NCBI GenBank assembly: GCA_003241695.1
Contig: QFPN01000002.1
Coordinates: forward strand, 434,001-498,000
DNA from: Ancylobacter novellus
GTDB lineage: Bacteria; Pseudomonadota; Alphaproteobacteria; Rhizobiales; Methylopilaceae
Reading direction: 5' to 3'
Length of the DNA stretch: 64,000 bases
Positions within the stretch are counted from its first letter, which is position 1. Each line of letters opens with the position of its first letter. Below the pieces are notes generated by a model. That model was not told the origin of the DNA. It did not search any database and saw only the letters and a program-made list of their open reading frames with translations. A program made the position numbers and the translations under genes. Positions 1-9,971 of the stretch are shown piece by piece.

Positions 1-64
1 TGTCCTCGACCTGCTGCGACGTCACGTCCTGGCGCGCCAGGAAGACGTGTTCGTAGAGCGGCAT
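1..64 (-). CDS. rpsF: 30S ribosomal protein S6, N-terminal fragment
   Basis: The complement of the first 64 bases reads MPLYEHVFLARQDVTSQQVED from an ATG at 64-62 and runs off the left edge. This is the characteristic start of alphaproteobacterial S6: a Met-x-Leu-Tyr-Glu-His first beta strand followed by the helix that carries the Gln-Gln-Val motif. S6 binds the central domain of 16S rRNA together with S18. In this clade rpsF normally heads an rpsF-rpsR-rplI operon and lies divergent from the fabD region, which fits the genes to the right. Only 21 codons are visible, so nothing can be said about the rest. Confidence 0.85.
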   Translation of the reverse strand, partial: MPLYEHVFLARQDVTSQQVED

Positions 65-430
65 GGGATATGGCCTTCTATCGGTTTCTCATGTGCCGTC
101 CGGCGCGAAGCCCTTCGAGCCTACGAAAGGCCCGAACGAATTCTCGAAGGCGGAGACACGGGAGGCCGGGCGCGGAAGCTAGCTTCCAGCCCTGGCCGGC
201 GAACCGGCCCCTCCGTTCAGCCCCCAGCCGAACGACGGTGAAGGCGCGGCCTATAGAGGAAGAGCCCCGCGGAGGCAAGGCGAAACGCAGCGCAGGACTT
301 GAGGCCGGCCGCCTCAATCGAGAAACAAAGCTTTACGGAAGCGTCGCGAAAAGGCGCCGAGCCGCGCCCCGGTCGGCCGCAATCGGCTCCGATACCCGAT
401 GCATCGTTCAAGACCTCCAGGGGTAGCGTC
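65..430. other. Divergent intergenic region between rpsF and the first omp gene
   Basis: These 366 bases separate two genes that diverge and should contain promoters in both directions. Short open frames exist on both strands but their composition is arginine-rich and random, with no ribosome-binding site. I see no clear -35/-10 pair or terminator. A purine-rich AGGGG lies about 10 bases before the ATG at 431 and serves as the Shine-Dalgarno for the omp gene. Confidence 0.5.
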
Positions 431-1063
431 ATGTATCGTCTTCTTCCCGCCGCCGCGGTGGCCGCCGTCGCGCTTGGCGCGGTTCCGGCCTTCGCCGCCG
501 ACCTTCCCGCCTATGAGCCGGCGCCCGCCGTGCACGCGCCGGTGCCGTCCTTCAGCTGGACCGGCGGCTATCTCGGCCTGCAGGCCGGCTACGGCTGGGG
601 CGACACCAATTACGGCGCGGTGAAGCCGAAGGGATTCGTGGGCGGCGCCTATGCCGGCTACAACGTCCAGCTCGACAACTCGCCTCTCGTGCTCGGCGTC
701 GACACCGACTTCAACTTCTCGGACGAGAAGGACAGCCCGGGCAGCGTGAAGTTCCGCCAGCGCTGGGACGGCGCGACCCGCGCCCGCGTCGGCTACGCCT
801 TCGACCGCTTCCTCGTCTACGGCGCGGGCGGTCTCGCTTACGCCGACACCAAGGTCACCGCGCCGGCGGGATCGCGCTCGAAGACCAATCTCGGCTGGAC
901 GGTTGGCGGCGGCGTCGAATACGCGCTCACCGACAACCTCACGACCCGCGTCGACTATCGCTACGTCGACTACGGCAAGGACGCCTACAACATCGGCCCG
1001 GTCGGCAAGGCGTCGTCCACCGAGAACCGCGTGATGGCGGGCGTCGCCTACAAGTTCTGGTGA
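431..1063 (+). CDS. Outer-membrane beta-barrel protein (Omp25/31-type porin family)
   Basis: The 210-residue product starts with a signal peptide of about 22 residues ending Ala-Phe-Ala-Ala. A mature N-terminus DLPAYEPAPAV follows, typical of rhizobial Omp25/Omp31-like surface proteins. The rest is alternating aromatic and glycine strands (WTGGYLGLQAGYGWGD near the start, RVDYRYVDYGKD late) and ends in an aromatic residue (YKFW), as eight-stranded barrels do for BAM recognition. The ATG at 431 is chosen because it has AGGGG upstream and begins the signal peptide; a longer reading to 299 adds random sequence. A close paralogue follows at 1260. Role: structural outer-membrane protein; no transport substrate can be inferred. 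Confidence 0.85.
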   Translation: MYRLLPAAAVAAVALGAVPAFAADLPAYEPAPAVHAPVPSFSWTGGYLGLQAGYGWGDTNYGAVKPKGFVGGAYAGYNVQLDNSPLVLGVDTDFNFSDEKDSPGSVKFRQRWDGATRARVGYAFDRFLVYGAGGLAYADTKVTAPAGSRSKTNLGWTVGGGVEYALTDNLTTRVDYRYVDYGKDAYNIGPVGKASSTENRVMAGVAYKFW

Positions 1064-1080
1064 CGCGAACGGCTTCGATG

Positions 1081-1106
1081 CGCTTCCCGTCAGCGGACGG
1101 GAAGCG
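1081..1106. repeat. Perfect 11-bp stem-loop after the first omp gene
   Basis: CGCTTCCCGTC and GACGGGAAGCG pair perfectly around an AGCG loop, 17 bases after the omp stop codon. No T-run follows, so it is not a classical intrinsic terminator. It could stabilise the 3' end of the omp mRNA or act as a weak terminator. Confidence 0.5.
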
Positions 1107-1259
1107 TGTCCGCCGGAGCCGGATCTGACGGTGTTGCCGAAATGCCATGCTGCGGCGCGGGAGGCGCGACGTCACGAAATTGCCATGCGACCACCATGCG
1201 AGGCCACATTCGGAGCCGATACCGGCTTCGCCTGTAGGTACGCATAAAGGTTGCATCTT

Positions 1260-1898
1260 ATGATCCGTTACGTCTCCGCCGCGGCTCTCGCGGTCGCGAC
1301 CGTCGCCGCCGCTCCGGCCTTCGCGGCCGATCTCCCGGCTTACGAGCCGGCCCCGGCGGTCGCCGCTCCGGTGCCGTCCTTCACCTGGACCGGCCCGTAT
1401 CTCGGCGTCCAGGCCGGCTACGTCTGGGGCGACACCAACATCCGCGGCCTGAAGCCCAAGGGTTTCACCCTCGGCGGCTATCTCGGCTACAACTACCAGA
1501 TGGAAGGCTCGCCGGTCGTGGTCGGCCTCGAGACCGACTTCAACTGGTCGGACGTCGATGACCGCGCCGGCGGCGGCAAGCTCGACCAGCGCTGGAACGG
1601 CGCGACCCGCGCCCGCATCGGCTACGCCTTCGACCGCTTCCTGGTCTATGGCGCGGCCGGCGTGGCCTATGCCGACACCCGCGTCCGCGCGGGCGGCTTC
1701 AAGGACAGCAAGACCAATGTCGGCTGGACCGTCGGCGGCGGCGCGGAATACGCCCTCGCGGACAACTTCTCGACCCGCGTCGAGTACCGCTACACCGACT
1801 ATGGCAAGGACAGCTACAGCCTCGGCGGAGCGCGCGGCAAGATCGACCAGAACGACCATCGCGTGATGGCGGGCGTCGCCTACAAGTTCGGCTGGTAA
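1260..1898 (+). CDS. Outer-membrane beta-barrel protein, tandem paralogue of the gene at 431
   Basis: This 212-residue product has the same plan as its neighbour: a signal peptide ending Ala-Phe-Ala-Ala, a DLPAYEPAPAV mature start, WTGPYLGVQAGYVWGDTN, a central RWNGATRARIGYAFDRFLVYG block nearly identical to the first copy, and a C-terminal YKFGW. The ATG at 1260 is preferred over the TTG at 1251 because AAAGG at 1246-1250 gives normal spacing and the ATG begins the hydrophobic leader. Strong similarity over the whole length indicates tandem duplication. The copies differ in the loop after the RWNG block and near the C-terminus, as expected for diverging surface loops. A terminator follows at 1925. 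Confidence 0.85.
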   Translation: MIRYVSAAALAVATVAAAPAFAADLPAYEPAPAVAAPVPSFTWTGPYLGVQAGYVWGDTNIRGLKPKGFTLGGYLGYNYQMEGSPVVVGLETDFNWSDVDDRAGGGKLDQRWNGATRARIGYAFDRFLVYGAAGVAYADTRVRAGGFKDSKTNVGWTVGGGAEYALADNFSTRVEYRYTDYGKDSYSLGGARGKIDQNDHRVMAGVAYKFGW

Positions 1899-1924
1899 CG
1901 GTCTACGGACGTCCGACGTCGATG

Positions 1925-1958
1925 AGGCCTCGCGGGCGACCGCGGGGCCTTTTTCTTT
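1925..1958 (+). terminator. Rho-independent terminator of the second omp gene
   Basis: AGGCCTCGCGG (1925-1935), loop GCGA and CCGCGGGGCCT (1940-1950) form an 11-bp stem with one G-U pair. TTTTTCTTT follows directly. It lies 27 bases after the omp stop. Confidence 0.9.
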
Positions 1959-2097
1959 GCTGCCTTGGATCGCCGCGCCGCCGAGCCCGCAGGCCAAGAA
2001 TTGGCCCACATCCTTCGCGGTTGCGGAAACCAAAGGATTCAGCCAGCGTTCTCAATGGCTACGGGCGCTTCGCCCGTATGGAGAGCGGGGCGTGCCC

Positions 2098-2907
2098 ATG
2101 AAAATCCGCGTCGGGTTCGAGATCGTCCATGCCTTCCCTCAACCGACGCCGCTCCTCGCGATGCTCAACGTGCATCCGTCCCGCGAGAAGGATCTGATCG
2201 AGCCCGACAGAATCTCGGCCTTTCCGCCGGTTCCGATCCAGGTCTACACCGACGGGTTCGGCAATCTTGTCAGCCGCGTGACCGCGCCTGCGGGAGACTT
2301 CACGCTGACCGCGGACGCGCTCGTCGCCGACAGCGGCGAGCCGGACGTGCTCGCGCTCGACGCCGAGCAGAGCGCGGTGGAGGATCTTCCCGACGACACG
2401 CTGGTCTACCTGCTCGGCAGCCGCTACTGCGAAACCGACAGGCTGGTCGATCTGGCGTGGCGGCTGTTCGGGAACGGGCCGACAGGCTGGCGCCGCGTCC
2501 AGGCCATCGTGGACTACGTCCATGATCGGATCGAATTCGGCTACGGCCATGCGCGCGCGACGAAATCCGCCTTCGAGGCGCATGAGGAGCGCAAGGGCGT
2601 ATGCCGCGACTTCGCGCATGTCGCGGTCACGCTCTGTCGCTGCATGAACATTCCCGCGCGCTACGCGACTGGCTATCTCGGCGACATCGGCGTCCCGAAG
2701 GATCCTGCGCCGATGGATTTCTCGGCCTGGTTCGAGGTCTATCTCGGCGGGCGCTGGCACACCTTCGACGCCCGCCACAATCGACCGCGCATCGGCCGCA
2801 TCGTGATGGCGCGCGGCCGCGACGCCGCGGACGTGGCGCTGACCAACGCCTTCGGTCCGAACGTCCTGAAAAGTTTCAAGGTCTGGAGCGACGAAGTTCC
2901 GGACTGA
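2098..2907 (+). CDS. Transglutaminase-like domain protein
   Basis: The 269-residue protein has an N-terminal beta-rich region (about 1-100) seen in bacterial transglutaminase-like proteins, then the papain-like core. The nucleophile lies in GVCRDFAH (Cys169) and the Asp in FDARHN (Asp224). The usual HAWxEV histidine position reads SAWFEV (Ser209). His221 in RWHTFD and His227 lie nearby and might substitute. It is likely a cytosolic cysteine peptidase or amidase; the substrate is unknown. The ATG at 2098 begins the conserved MKIRVGFEI strand; earlier in-frame codons give unrelated sequence. It stands alone between the omp terminator and fabD. Confidence 0.75.
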   Translation: MKIRVGFEIVHAFPQPTPLLAMLNVHPSREKDLIEPDRISAFPPVPIQVYTDGFGNLVSRVTAPAGDFTLTADALVADSGEPDVLALDAEQSAVEDLPDDTLVYLLGSRYCETDRLVDLAWRLFGNGPTGWRRVQAIVDYVHDRIEFGYGHARATKSAFEAHEERKGVCRDFAHVAVTLCRCMNIPARYATGYLGDIGVPKDPAPMDFSAWFEVYLGGRWHTFDARHNRPRIGRIVMARGRDAADVALTNAFGPNVLKSFKVWSDEVPD

Positions 2908-3003
2908 CGCCTTCCGCGCTTGACACGCCCCGCCGTCGCCTGCTTTGCACGCCGCGCTGCTTCCGCAGCCAACGGATAAACAACGTCCAGGGGCGTCGAC
3001 GCC

Positions 3004-3960
3004 TTGACCACAGCGCTCATTTTTCCCGGGCAGGGCAGCCAGCAGGTCGGCATGGGCCGCGCGCTCTCCGAAAGCTTCGCGGCCGCCCGCGCGGTGTTCG
3101 AGGAGGTCGACGCGGCTCTCGGCGAGAAGCTGTCGGAGACGATCTTCGAAGGTCCCGAGGACCGGCTCACCCTGACCGCCAACGCCCAGCCCGCTTTGAT
3201 GGCGGTGAGCCTGGCTGCGCTGCGCGTGCTGCAGGCGGAGACCGGATTGGACGTCGGCCGGCACGCGGCCTTCGTCGCCGGCCACTCGCTCGGCGAATAT
3301 TCGGCGCTCGCCGCCGCCGGCGCGGTGTCGATCGGCGACGCGGCGCGGCTGCTGCGAATCCGCGGCGACGCCATGCAGAAGGCGGTGCCGGTCGGCGAGG
3401 GCGCCATGGCGGCTCTTCTCGGCCTCGATCTCGAGACCGCGCGCGCGGTCGCCCTCGAGGCGGCCGAAGGCGACGTGGTCGCGGCCGCCAACGACAACGC
3501 GCCCGGTCAGGTCGTGGTCTCGGGCGCGAAGGCCGCCGTCGAGCGCGCGATCGCGCTCGCCAAGGGCCGCGGCGCCAAGCGCGCCATGCTGCTGCCCGTT
3601 TCCGCGCCCTTCCATTGCGCGCTGATGCAGCCCGCCGCCGACGCGATGCGCGCGGCGCTCGCGGAGGTGAAGATCTCGGCCCCGAAGGCGCCGCTGGTCG
3701 CCAACGTCACGGCGGGGCCGCTGACCGAGCCCGAAGCGATCCGCGCGCGGCTCGTCGAGCAGGTCACGGGCGCCGTCCGGTGGCGCGAATCGGTGTCGTT
3801 CATGGCGGGCGCCGGCGTCGACCGCTTCGTCGAGGTCGGGGCCGGCAAGGTGCTGGCGGGCCTCGTGAAGCGGATCGCGCCGGAAGCCGCGGCCGAATCC
3901 GTCGGCGGACCCGACGACGTGGCGCGCCTCAGGGCCGCGGGCGCGTTCGAGGCCGCCTGA
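3004..3960 (+). CDS. fabD: Malonyl-CoA:ACP transacylase FabD
   Basis: FabD moves malonyl from CoA to acyl carrier protein, supplying extender units to type II fatty-acid synthesis in the cytosol. The 318-residue protein starts MTTALIFPGQGSQ, the FabD signature. It contains the nucleophile elbow GHSLGEYSA (Ser95) and the catalytic His in VSAPFHCAL, and matches the family length. The start codon is TTG at 3004 with AGGGG about ten bases upstream. fabG follows 30 bases downstream and acpP and fabF lie beyond, all on one strand, forming the usual fab cluster. Confidence 0.97.
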   Translation: MTTALIFPGQGSQQVGMGRALSESFAAARAVFEEVDAALGEKLSETIFEGPEDRLTLTANAQPALMAVSLAALRVLQAETGLDVGRHAAFVAGHSLGEYSALAAAGAVSIGDAARLLRIRGDAMQKAVPVGEGAMAALLGLDLETARAVALEAAEGDVVAAANDNAPGQVVVSGAKAAVERAIALAKGRGAKRAMLLPVSAPFHCALMQPAADAMRAALAEVKISAPKAPLVANVTAGPLTEPEAIRARLVEQVTGAVRWRESVSFMAGAGVDRFVEVGAGKVLAGLVKRIAPEAAAESVGGPDDVARLRAAGAFEAA

Positions 3961-3990
3961 GCGGCGCACTCCTTGGGAAAGGCTGAGGCC

Positions 3991-4728
3991 ATGTTCGACC
4001 TTTCGGGGCGCTGCGCGCTCGTGACCGGCGCGACCGGCGGCATCGGCGGGGCGATCGCGAAGGCGCTGCACGCTCAGGGCGCGACCGTCGCTCTGTCCGG
4101 CACGCGCGCCGAGGCGCTCGAAGCGCTCGCCGCCGAGCTCGGCGAGCGCGTCTATGCGCTGCCGGCGAATCTGAAGCACCCGGCGGCCGTAGACGCGCTG
4201 CCGGGACAGGCCGAGGCCGCCATGGGCGGGCTCGACGTTCTCGTCCACAACGCCGGCATCACCCGCGACAATCTCTTCGTGCGGATGAAGGACGACGAAT
4301 GGGCGGACGTCCTCGGGGTCAATCTCGAGGCCGGCTTCCGGCTCTATCGCGCGGCGCTAAAGGGAATGATGAAGCGTCGCTACGGCCGCCTCATCGGCGT
4401 GACCTCCGTGGTCGGCGTCACCGGCAATCCGGGGCAGGGCAACTACGCCGCCTCGAAGGCCGGGCTGATCGGCATGTCGAAGGCGCTCGCCTATGAAGTG
4501 GCGAGCCGAAACGTCACGGTGAACTGCATCGCGCCGGGCTTCATCGAGAGCCCGATGACCGACGAGCTCAACGAAAAGCAGCGCGAAGCCTCGCTCGGGC
4601 GCATTCCCGCCGGCCGCTTCGGGCAGGGCGCGGACGTCGCGGCGGCGGCGGTCTATCTCGCGAGCGCCGAAAGCGCTTACATGACCGGCCAGACGCTCCA
4701 CGTGAACGGCGGCATGGCTATGATCTGA
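3991..4728 (+). CDS. fabG: 3-oxoacyl-ACP reductase FabG
   Basis: FabG reduces beta-ketoacyl-ACP with NADPH, the first reductive step of fatty-acid elongation. The 245-residue short-chain dehydrogenase shows the Rossmann motif TGATGGIGG near residue 15, NNAG as HNAG, and the catalytic Ser-Tyr-x3-Lys set in TSVVGVTG and NYAASKAG. The start is the ATG at 3991, with GGAAAGGCTGAGG just upstream; a TTG at 3973 is in frame but poorly placed. It lies between fabD and acpP. Confidence 0.97.
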   Translation: MFDLSGRCALVTGATGGIGGAIAKALHAQGATVALSGTRAEALEALAAELGERVYALPANLKHPAAVDALPGQAEAAMGGLDVLVHNAGITRDNLFVRMKDDEWADVLGVNLEAGFRLYRAALKGMMKRRYGRLIGVTSVVGVTGNPGQGNYAASKAGLIGMSKALAYEVASRNVTVNCIAPGFIESPMTDELNEKQREASLGRIPAGRFGQGADVAAAAVYLASAESAYMTGQTLHVNGGMAMI

Positions 4729-4989
4729 CGGCGCAAATCAGCCTCTGTCGCGCCGTCTGGCGCAGGGCTTTCTAACATGGTACGAACCCGCCGTCCTGAG
4801 GGGTCGGCGGTCCTTCGGCAGGTCTCCGCTCCAACACGTCGCGGCGGCTTCGTCGAAAAACGTTTGCCCGGGACGCCGTCCGCCTCCAAAAAGCCCGCAC
4901 GGAGGAATCGCGGACCGGACGTTTCCGTCGGCCGGACCGGTTTGGCGGGGCGATCTTCCGAACACCTTAAGGATCAGGGAAAGACAACG

Positions 4990-5232
4990 ATGAGCGACAT
5001 TGCCGAACGGGTGAAGAAGATCGTGGTGGAGCACCTCGGCGTCGACGCCGACAAGGTCACCGAAAACGCGAGCTTCATCGACGATCTCGGCGCCGACAGC
5101 CTCGACACGGTCGAGCTCGTGATGGCGTTCGAAGAAGAGTTCGGCTGCGAGATTCCGGACGACGCCGCCGAGACCATTCTGACGGTCGGCGACGCCACCA
5201 AGTTTCTCGAGAAGAACGCCGCACAGGCCTGA
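4990..5232 (+). CDS. acpP: Acyl carrier protein
   Basis: This 80-residue acidic four-helix protein carries growing acyl chains on a phosphopantetheine arm attached to Ser37 in the GADSLDTVE motif. Start, length and helix pattern are typical of AcpP. The ATG at 4990 has AAGGATCAGGGA upstream. The 261-base gap after fabG is longer than other gaps in the cluster and probably carries a dedicated promoter, as expected for so abundant a protein. No clear -35/-10 pair was identified. Confidence 0.97.
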   Translation: MSDIAERVKKIVVEHLGVDADKVTENASFIDDLGADSLDTVELVMAFEEEFGCEIPDDAAETILTVGDATKFLEKNAAQA

Positions 5233-5291
5233 GGCCTGGGGCTGCCGATACGCATGGCGCTGATGGACGTGTTCATGTCAGGGACGACTTC

Positions 5292-6557
<1,266 letters not shown>

Positions 6558-6697
6558 CGGCGACGTGAACGGCGGGGCGCGCGTCGGTCGCGCCCTCGTC
6601 GGCGTCCGCCGCGTCTTTCGCCACAATCGCGGTTAGAGTGCGCCGGCAATCGCGGCGGAGGCGGAAACGCGTCCGACGCTCTGGGAAGGAGCCCTGG

Positions 6698-7996
6698 GTG
6701 ACGACCGAGCCTCCGAAGGCTGCGAACGACCCGGTCCCGGCCGAAACGGAGGCCGTTGCGGATCGTCCGTCCTCGACCCCGCCCTCGACCGCCGGAGGCG
6801 GCGCGGACGACCAGCAAAAGCCGCGAAAGCGTCGGCGCGACAGCGCGCTGGTCGGCTATCTCAGCGGCCTTTTCACGCTCGCGACGCTCGCCGTCCTCGT
6901 GCTTGCGGGCGTCGTGTACTGGGGCAAGTCGACCTTCGACGATCGCGGCCCCTCCAGCGCGGAAACCACGGTGATGATCAACCGCAACCAGGGAGTCGGC
7001 GAGATCGCCGACAGTCTGGCGCGGGCCGGCGTGATCTCCGACGCGAACGTCTTCAAGGCCGGCGTCGCCGCCTACGGCGCGAAGGACCGGATGCGCTACG
7101 GCGAATACGCTTTCCCTGCCGGCGCGAGCATGCGCGAGGTGATGGAGATCCTCGTCTCGGGCAAGTCGATCGAGCACGCCTTCACCGCGCCCGAGGGACT
7201 GACCAGCCTCCAGATCGTCGAGCGGCTGCGCGACAACCCGCTGCTGACCGGCGACGTGAAGGAGATCCCGCCGGAAGGCTCGCTGCTGCCCGAGACCTAC
7301 AAGTTCACGCGTGGAACGCCGCGCGAGCAGATGGTCGCCCGCATGCGGCAGCACCGCGAGGCGGTCGTCGAGGAGGTCTGGAACAACCGCGATCCCGCGA
7401 CGAAGCTGAAGAGCCCCGAGGAGCTCGTCATCCTCGCCTCGATCATCGAGAAGGAGACCGGCGTGCCGGACGAGCGCGCCCAGGTCGCGGGCGTGTTCGT
7501 GAACCGCCTCTCGCGCGGCATGCGGCTCCAGTCCGATCCGACGATCGTCTACGGCCTTGTGGGCGGCCGTGGAACGCTCGGCCGGTCGCTGACCCGATCC
7601 GACATCCAGTCGAAGACGCCCTACAACACCTATGTGGTCCGCGGGCTGCCCGCCGGGCCGATCGCCAATCCCGGCCGCGATTCGCTCGAAGCCGCGGCGA
7701 GGCCGGCGAAGACCAAGGACCTCTATTTCGTCGCCGACGGCTCGGGCGGTCACGCCTTCGCGCCGACGCTCGTCGACCACAACCGCAACGTCGCGAACTG
7801 GCGCCGGATCGAGAAGGCGCGCGGCGCGCCGGCGGACCGGCTCGCGCCCGACGAGCAGACGCCCGAGCCCGCCGCGGACGACGCGGACGCCCGTCCCGCG
7901 AACGAGGCCGCGGCGACGCCAGCGTCGCAGTCGTCTCCGAATTCGAGCGGCCCGAGGCCGAAGCCGAGACCGGCCGACGCCCGCCGGCCGCGATAG
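6698..7996 (+). CDS. mltG: Endolytic murein transglycosylase MltG (YceG)
   Basis: MltG cleaves nascent peptidoglycan strands at the inner membrane and is thought to set glycan chain ends. The predicted 432-residue product has a proline-rich cytosolic N-terminus, one membrane segment (YLSGLFTLATLAVLVLAGVV), a LysM-like region and the YceG catalytic domain with the conserved Glu in SIIEKETGV. The C-terminal tail is Pro/Ala-rich and disordered. I prefer the GTG at 6698, which has GGAAGGA eight bases upstream, over the GTG at 6638, whose extra residues are arginine-rich. It sits after fabF as in other Hyphomicrobiales. Confidence 0.93.
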   Translation: MTTEPPKAANDPVPAETEAVADRPSSTPPSTAGGGADDQQKPRKRRRDSALVGYLSGLFTLATLAVLVLAGVVYWGKSTFDDRGPSSAETTVMINRNQGVGEIADSLARAGVISDANVFKAGVAAYGAKDRMRYGEYAFPAGASMREVMEILVSGKSIEHAFTAPEGLTSLQIVERLRDNPLLTGDVKEIPPEGSLLPETYKFTRGTPREQMVARMRQHREAVVEEVWNNRDPATKLKSPEELVILASIIEKETGVPDERAQVAGVFVNRLSRGMRLQSDPTIVYGLVGGRGTLGRSLTRSDIQSKTPYNTYVVRGLPAGPIANPGRDSLEAAARPAKTKDLYFVADGSGGHAFAPTLVDHNRNVANWRRIEKARGAPADRLAPDEQTPEPAADDADARPANEAAATPASQSSPNSSGPRPKPRPADARRPR

Positions 7997-8138
7997 CGCT
8001 GACGCGTTTTCCCGTTTCCTCGTTCCGCCAAAAAAACGCGCGGCGCGCTCATCGAAGACGCGCGCCGACGGCCCGATTGTGATCAATAGCCGACGCCGCG
8101 GCCGGATCTCCGCCGCAGCCTGACCGGAGCCGACGACG

Positions 8139-9029
8139 ATGCCGCTCGCGAGCATGACGGGTTTCGCCCGCGCCTCCGGCGCGCTCGGATCCACGCGCTG
8201 GACGTGGGAGATCCGCAGCGTCAATTCGAAGGGCCTCGACGTCCGGCTGCGCACGCCGCCGCAATGCGACGAGGTCGAGCAGGCGGCGCGCGTCGCCGTG
8301 CAGGCGCGGCTCAAGCGCGGATCGATCCAGGCGACGCTGACGATCGAACGGCCCCAGGGCGAGGTCGAGGCGCGCCTCAACGAGGGCGCGCTCGCCGCCG
8401 TCCTCGCCGCCGCGGCCGCGGTCGCCGAGAGGCTTCCGAACGCGGCTCCCCCGACCGTGGACGGGATCCTGTCCCAGCGCGGCGTCGTCGAGATCGTCGA
8501 GCGCGAGGAAACCGGCGACGAGCGCGCCGCGGTCATGGGCGCGACGATCGCGGACTTCGCCGGCGCGATCGAGGATCTCGTGGTCGCCCGCGCACGCGAA
8601 GGGGCGGCGCTGGAGACGATTCTCAAGGAAAGGCTGTCGGCGATCGAGGATCTCACGGCGCGCGCCGACGCGTGTCCGGGCCGCTCGCCGGAAGCCGTGC
8701 GCAAGCGCCTCGCCGAGCAGATGGAGGCGCTGTTCGGAACCGGCGCCGCGCTGGATCCGGACCGGCTTCATCAGGAGGCGATGCTGCTCGCCACACGCGC
8801 CGACGTGCGCGAGGAGCTCGACCGGCTCGTCTCCCATGTCGAGGCGGCGCGCGCGCTCATCGCCGAGGGCGGCGCGGTCGGGCGCAGGCTCGATTTCCTC
8901 GCCCAGGAGTTCGGCCGCGAATCGAACACGCTCTGCGCCAAGTCGAACGATCGGGCGCTCACCGCGATCGGCCTCGAACTGAAGGCGGTGGTCGAGCAGT
9001 TCCGCGAGCAGGTCCAGAACGTGGAGTGA
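8139..9029 (+). CDS. yicC: YicC/YloC family endoribonuclease
   Basis: The 296-residue protein starts MPLASMTGFARA and contains the YicC N-terminal domain (VNSKGLDVRLRTP) and the C-terminal DUF1732 region ending GRRLDFLAQEFGRESNTLCAKSND. YicC-type proteins are hexameric endoribonucleases. Only three bases separate its stop from gmk, implying one transcript. This mltG-yicC-gmk order is common in alphaproteobacteria. Confidence 0.92.
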   Translation: MPLASMTGFARASGALGSTRWTWEIRSVNSKGLDVRLRTPPQCDEVEQAARVAVQARLKRGSIQATLTIERPQGEVEARLNEGALAAVLAAAAAVAERLPNAAPPTVDGILSQRGVVEIVEREETGDERAAVMGATIADFAGAIEDLVVARAREGAALETILKERLSAIEDLTARADACPGRSPEAVRKRLAEQMEALFGTGAALDPDRLHQEAMLLATRADVREELDRLVSHVEAARALIAEGGAVGRRLDFLAQEFGRESNTLCAKSNDRALTAIGLELKAVVEQFREQVQNVE

Positions 9030-9032
9030 CGC

Positions 9033-9698
9033 ATGGCGGACGCCGAGACCAAGCCTGAACTCGCCCGCCGCGGCGTGATGCTGATCCTGTCCTCGCCCTC
9101 GGGGGCGGGCAAGTCGACGCTGACCCGCGCCATGCTCGAAAACATCGAGGGGCTGACGCTGTCGATCTCGGTCACGACGCGGGCGCGCCGGGGCTCGGAG
9201 ATCGACGGCGTGCACTACCGCTTCATTTCGCGGCGCGAGTTCGAGGCGCTGAAGGCCGACGACGAGATGCTCGAATGGGCGGAGGTCCACGGCAATTTCT
9301 ACGGCACGCCGCGCGCGCCCGTGGAGGCGTCGCTCAAGGCCGGCAAGGACGTGCTGTTCGACATCGACTGGCAGGGCGCCGAGCAGGTTCGCGGCAAGGC
9401 CGGCGCCGACGTGGTCACGGTGTTCGTGCTTCCGCCTTCGGCCGAGGAGCTGCGCGCCCGCCTCGAGCGGCGCGCCGAGGACGCGCCCGAGGTGATCGCC
9501 CGCCGCCTGCGGAACGCGGCCGTCGAGATCGGCCATTGGGAGGAGTACGACTACGTCGTCGTGAACGACGATCTCGACCGCTGCTTCAACGAGATCCGCT
9601 CGATTCTCGAAGCGGAGCGGCTCAGGCGCGTCCGTCGTCCCGCCATCGGCGCCTTCGCCGAAGGCCTCGTCGAGAGCCTCGGATCGACGCTGATCTGA
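9033..9698 (+). CDS. gmk: Guanylate kinase
   Basis: Gmk phosphorylates GMP to GDP with ATP, an essential step in nucleotide supply. The 221-residue protein has the P-loop SSPSGAGKSTL, the GMP-binding VTTRARRGSEIDGVHYRF segment and the IDWQGAEQVR motif. The start at 9033 gives the usual length with a short extension before the P-loop. It is tightly linked to yicC. Confidence 0.97.
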   Translation: MADAETKPELARRGVMLILSSPSGAGKSTLTRAMLENIEGLTLSISVTTRARRGSEIDGVHYRFISRREFEALKADDEMLEWAEVHGNFYGTPRAPVEASLKAGKDVLFDIDWQGAEQVRGKAGADVVTVFVLPPSAEELRARLERRAEDAPEVIARRLRNAAVEIGHWEEYDYVVVNDDLDRCFNEIRSILEAERLRRVRRPAIGAFAEGLVESLGSTLI

Positions 9699-9818
9699 GG
9701 GCGGGCGACGCGTCGCAGGCCGGAGGTTTGGATTTTTACGCCGTCGGTCCTACATTCGTTGTCGAGAGGCTCGCCGCACTTCCTCCCGCCGCGAGCGTCG
9801 GGTGAGGGCATTCGCGCC

Positions 9819-9971
9819 ATGACGGCTGAAATGGACCTGTTTTCCATCGCTGCGATGATGCTGCTGGGCCTCGGCGCCGCGGTCTTCGCCATGACGCGCG
9901 CTCTGGCGGAGCCGCGCCGCGAGCTGAAGCCCGTGCGCGTCGTCGCGCGCCGCCGCGACCTCAACCGCTGA
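9819..9971 (+). CDS. Small single-pass membrane protein (50 aa)
   Basis: An ATG at 9819 preceded by GTGAGGG opens a 50-residue frame. It has one hydrophobic helix (residues 6-28, FSIAAMMLLGLGAAVFAM) and then a basic tail rich in Arg. Its last 11 bases overlap the 3' end of rsmA on the opposite strand. I do not recognise the family. It could be a genuine small inner-membrane protein or a chance frame; the ribosome-binding site and membrane-helix-then-positive layout favour a real gene. Confidence 0.4.
   Translation: MTAEMDLFSIAAMMLLGLGAAVFAMTRALAEPRRELKPVRVVARRRDLNR

Noticed and set aside
2059..4248. 729-codon minus-strand frame
   Set aside because: Complement of the transglutaminase-like gene, fabD and part of fabG; no motif or start signal.
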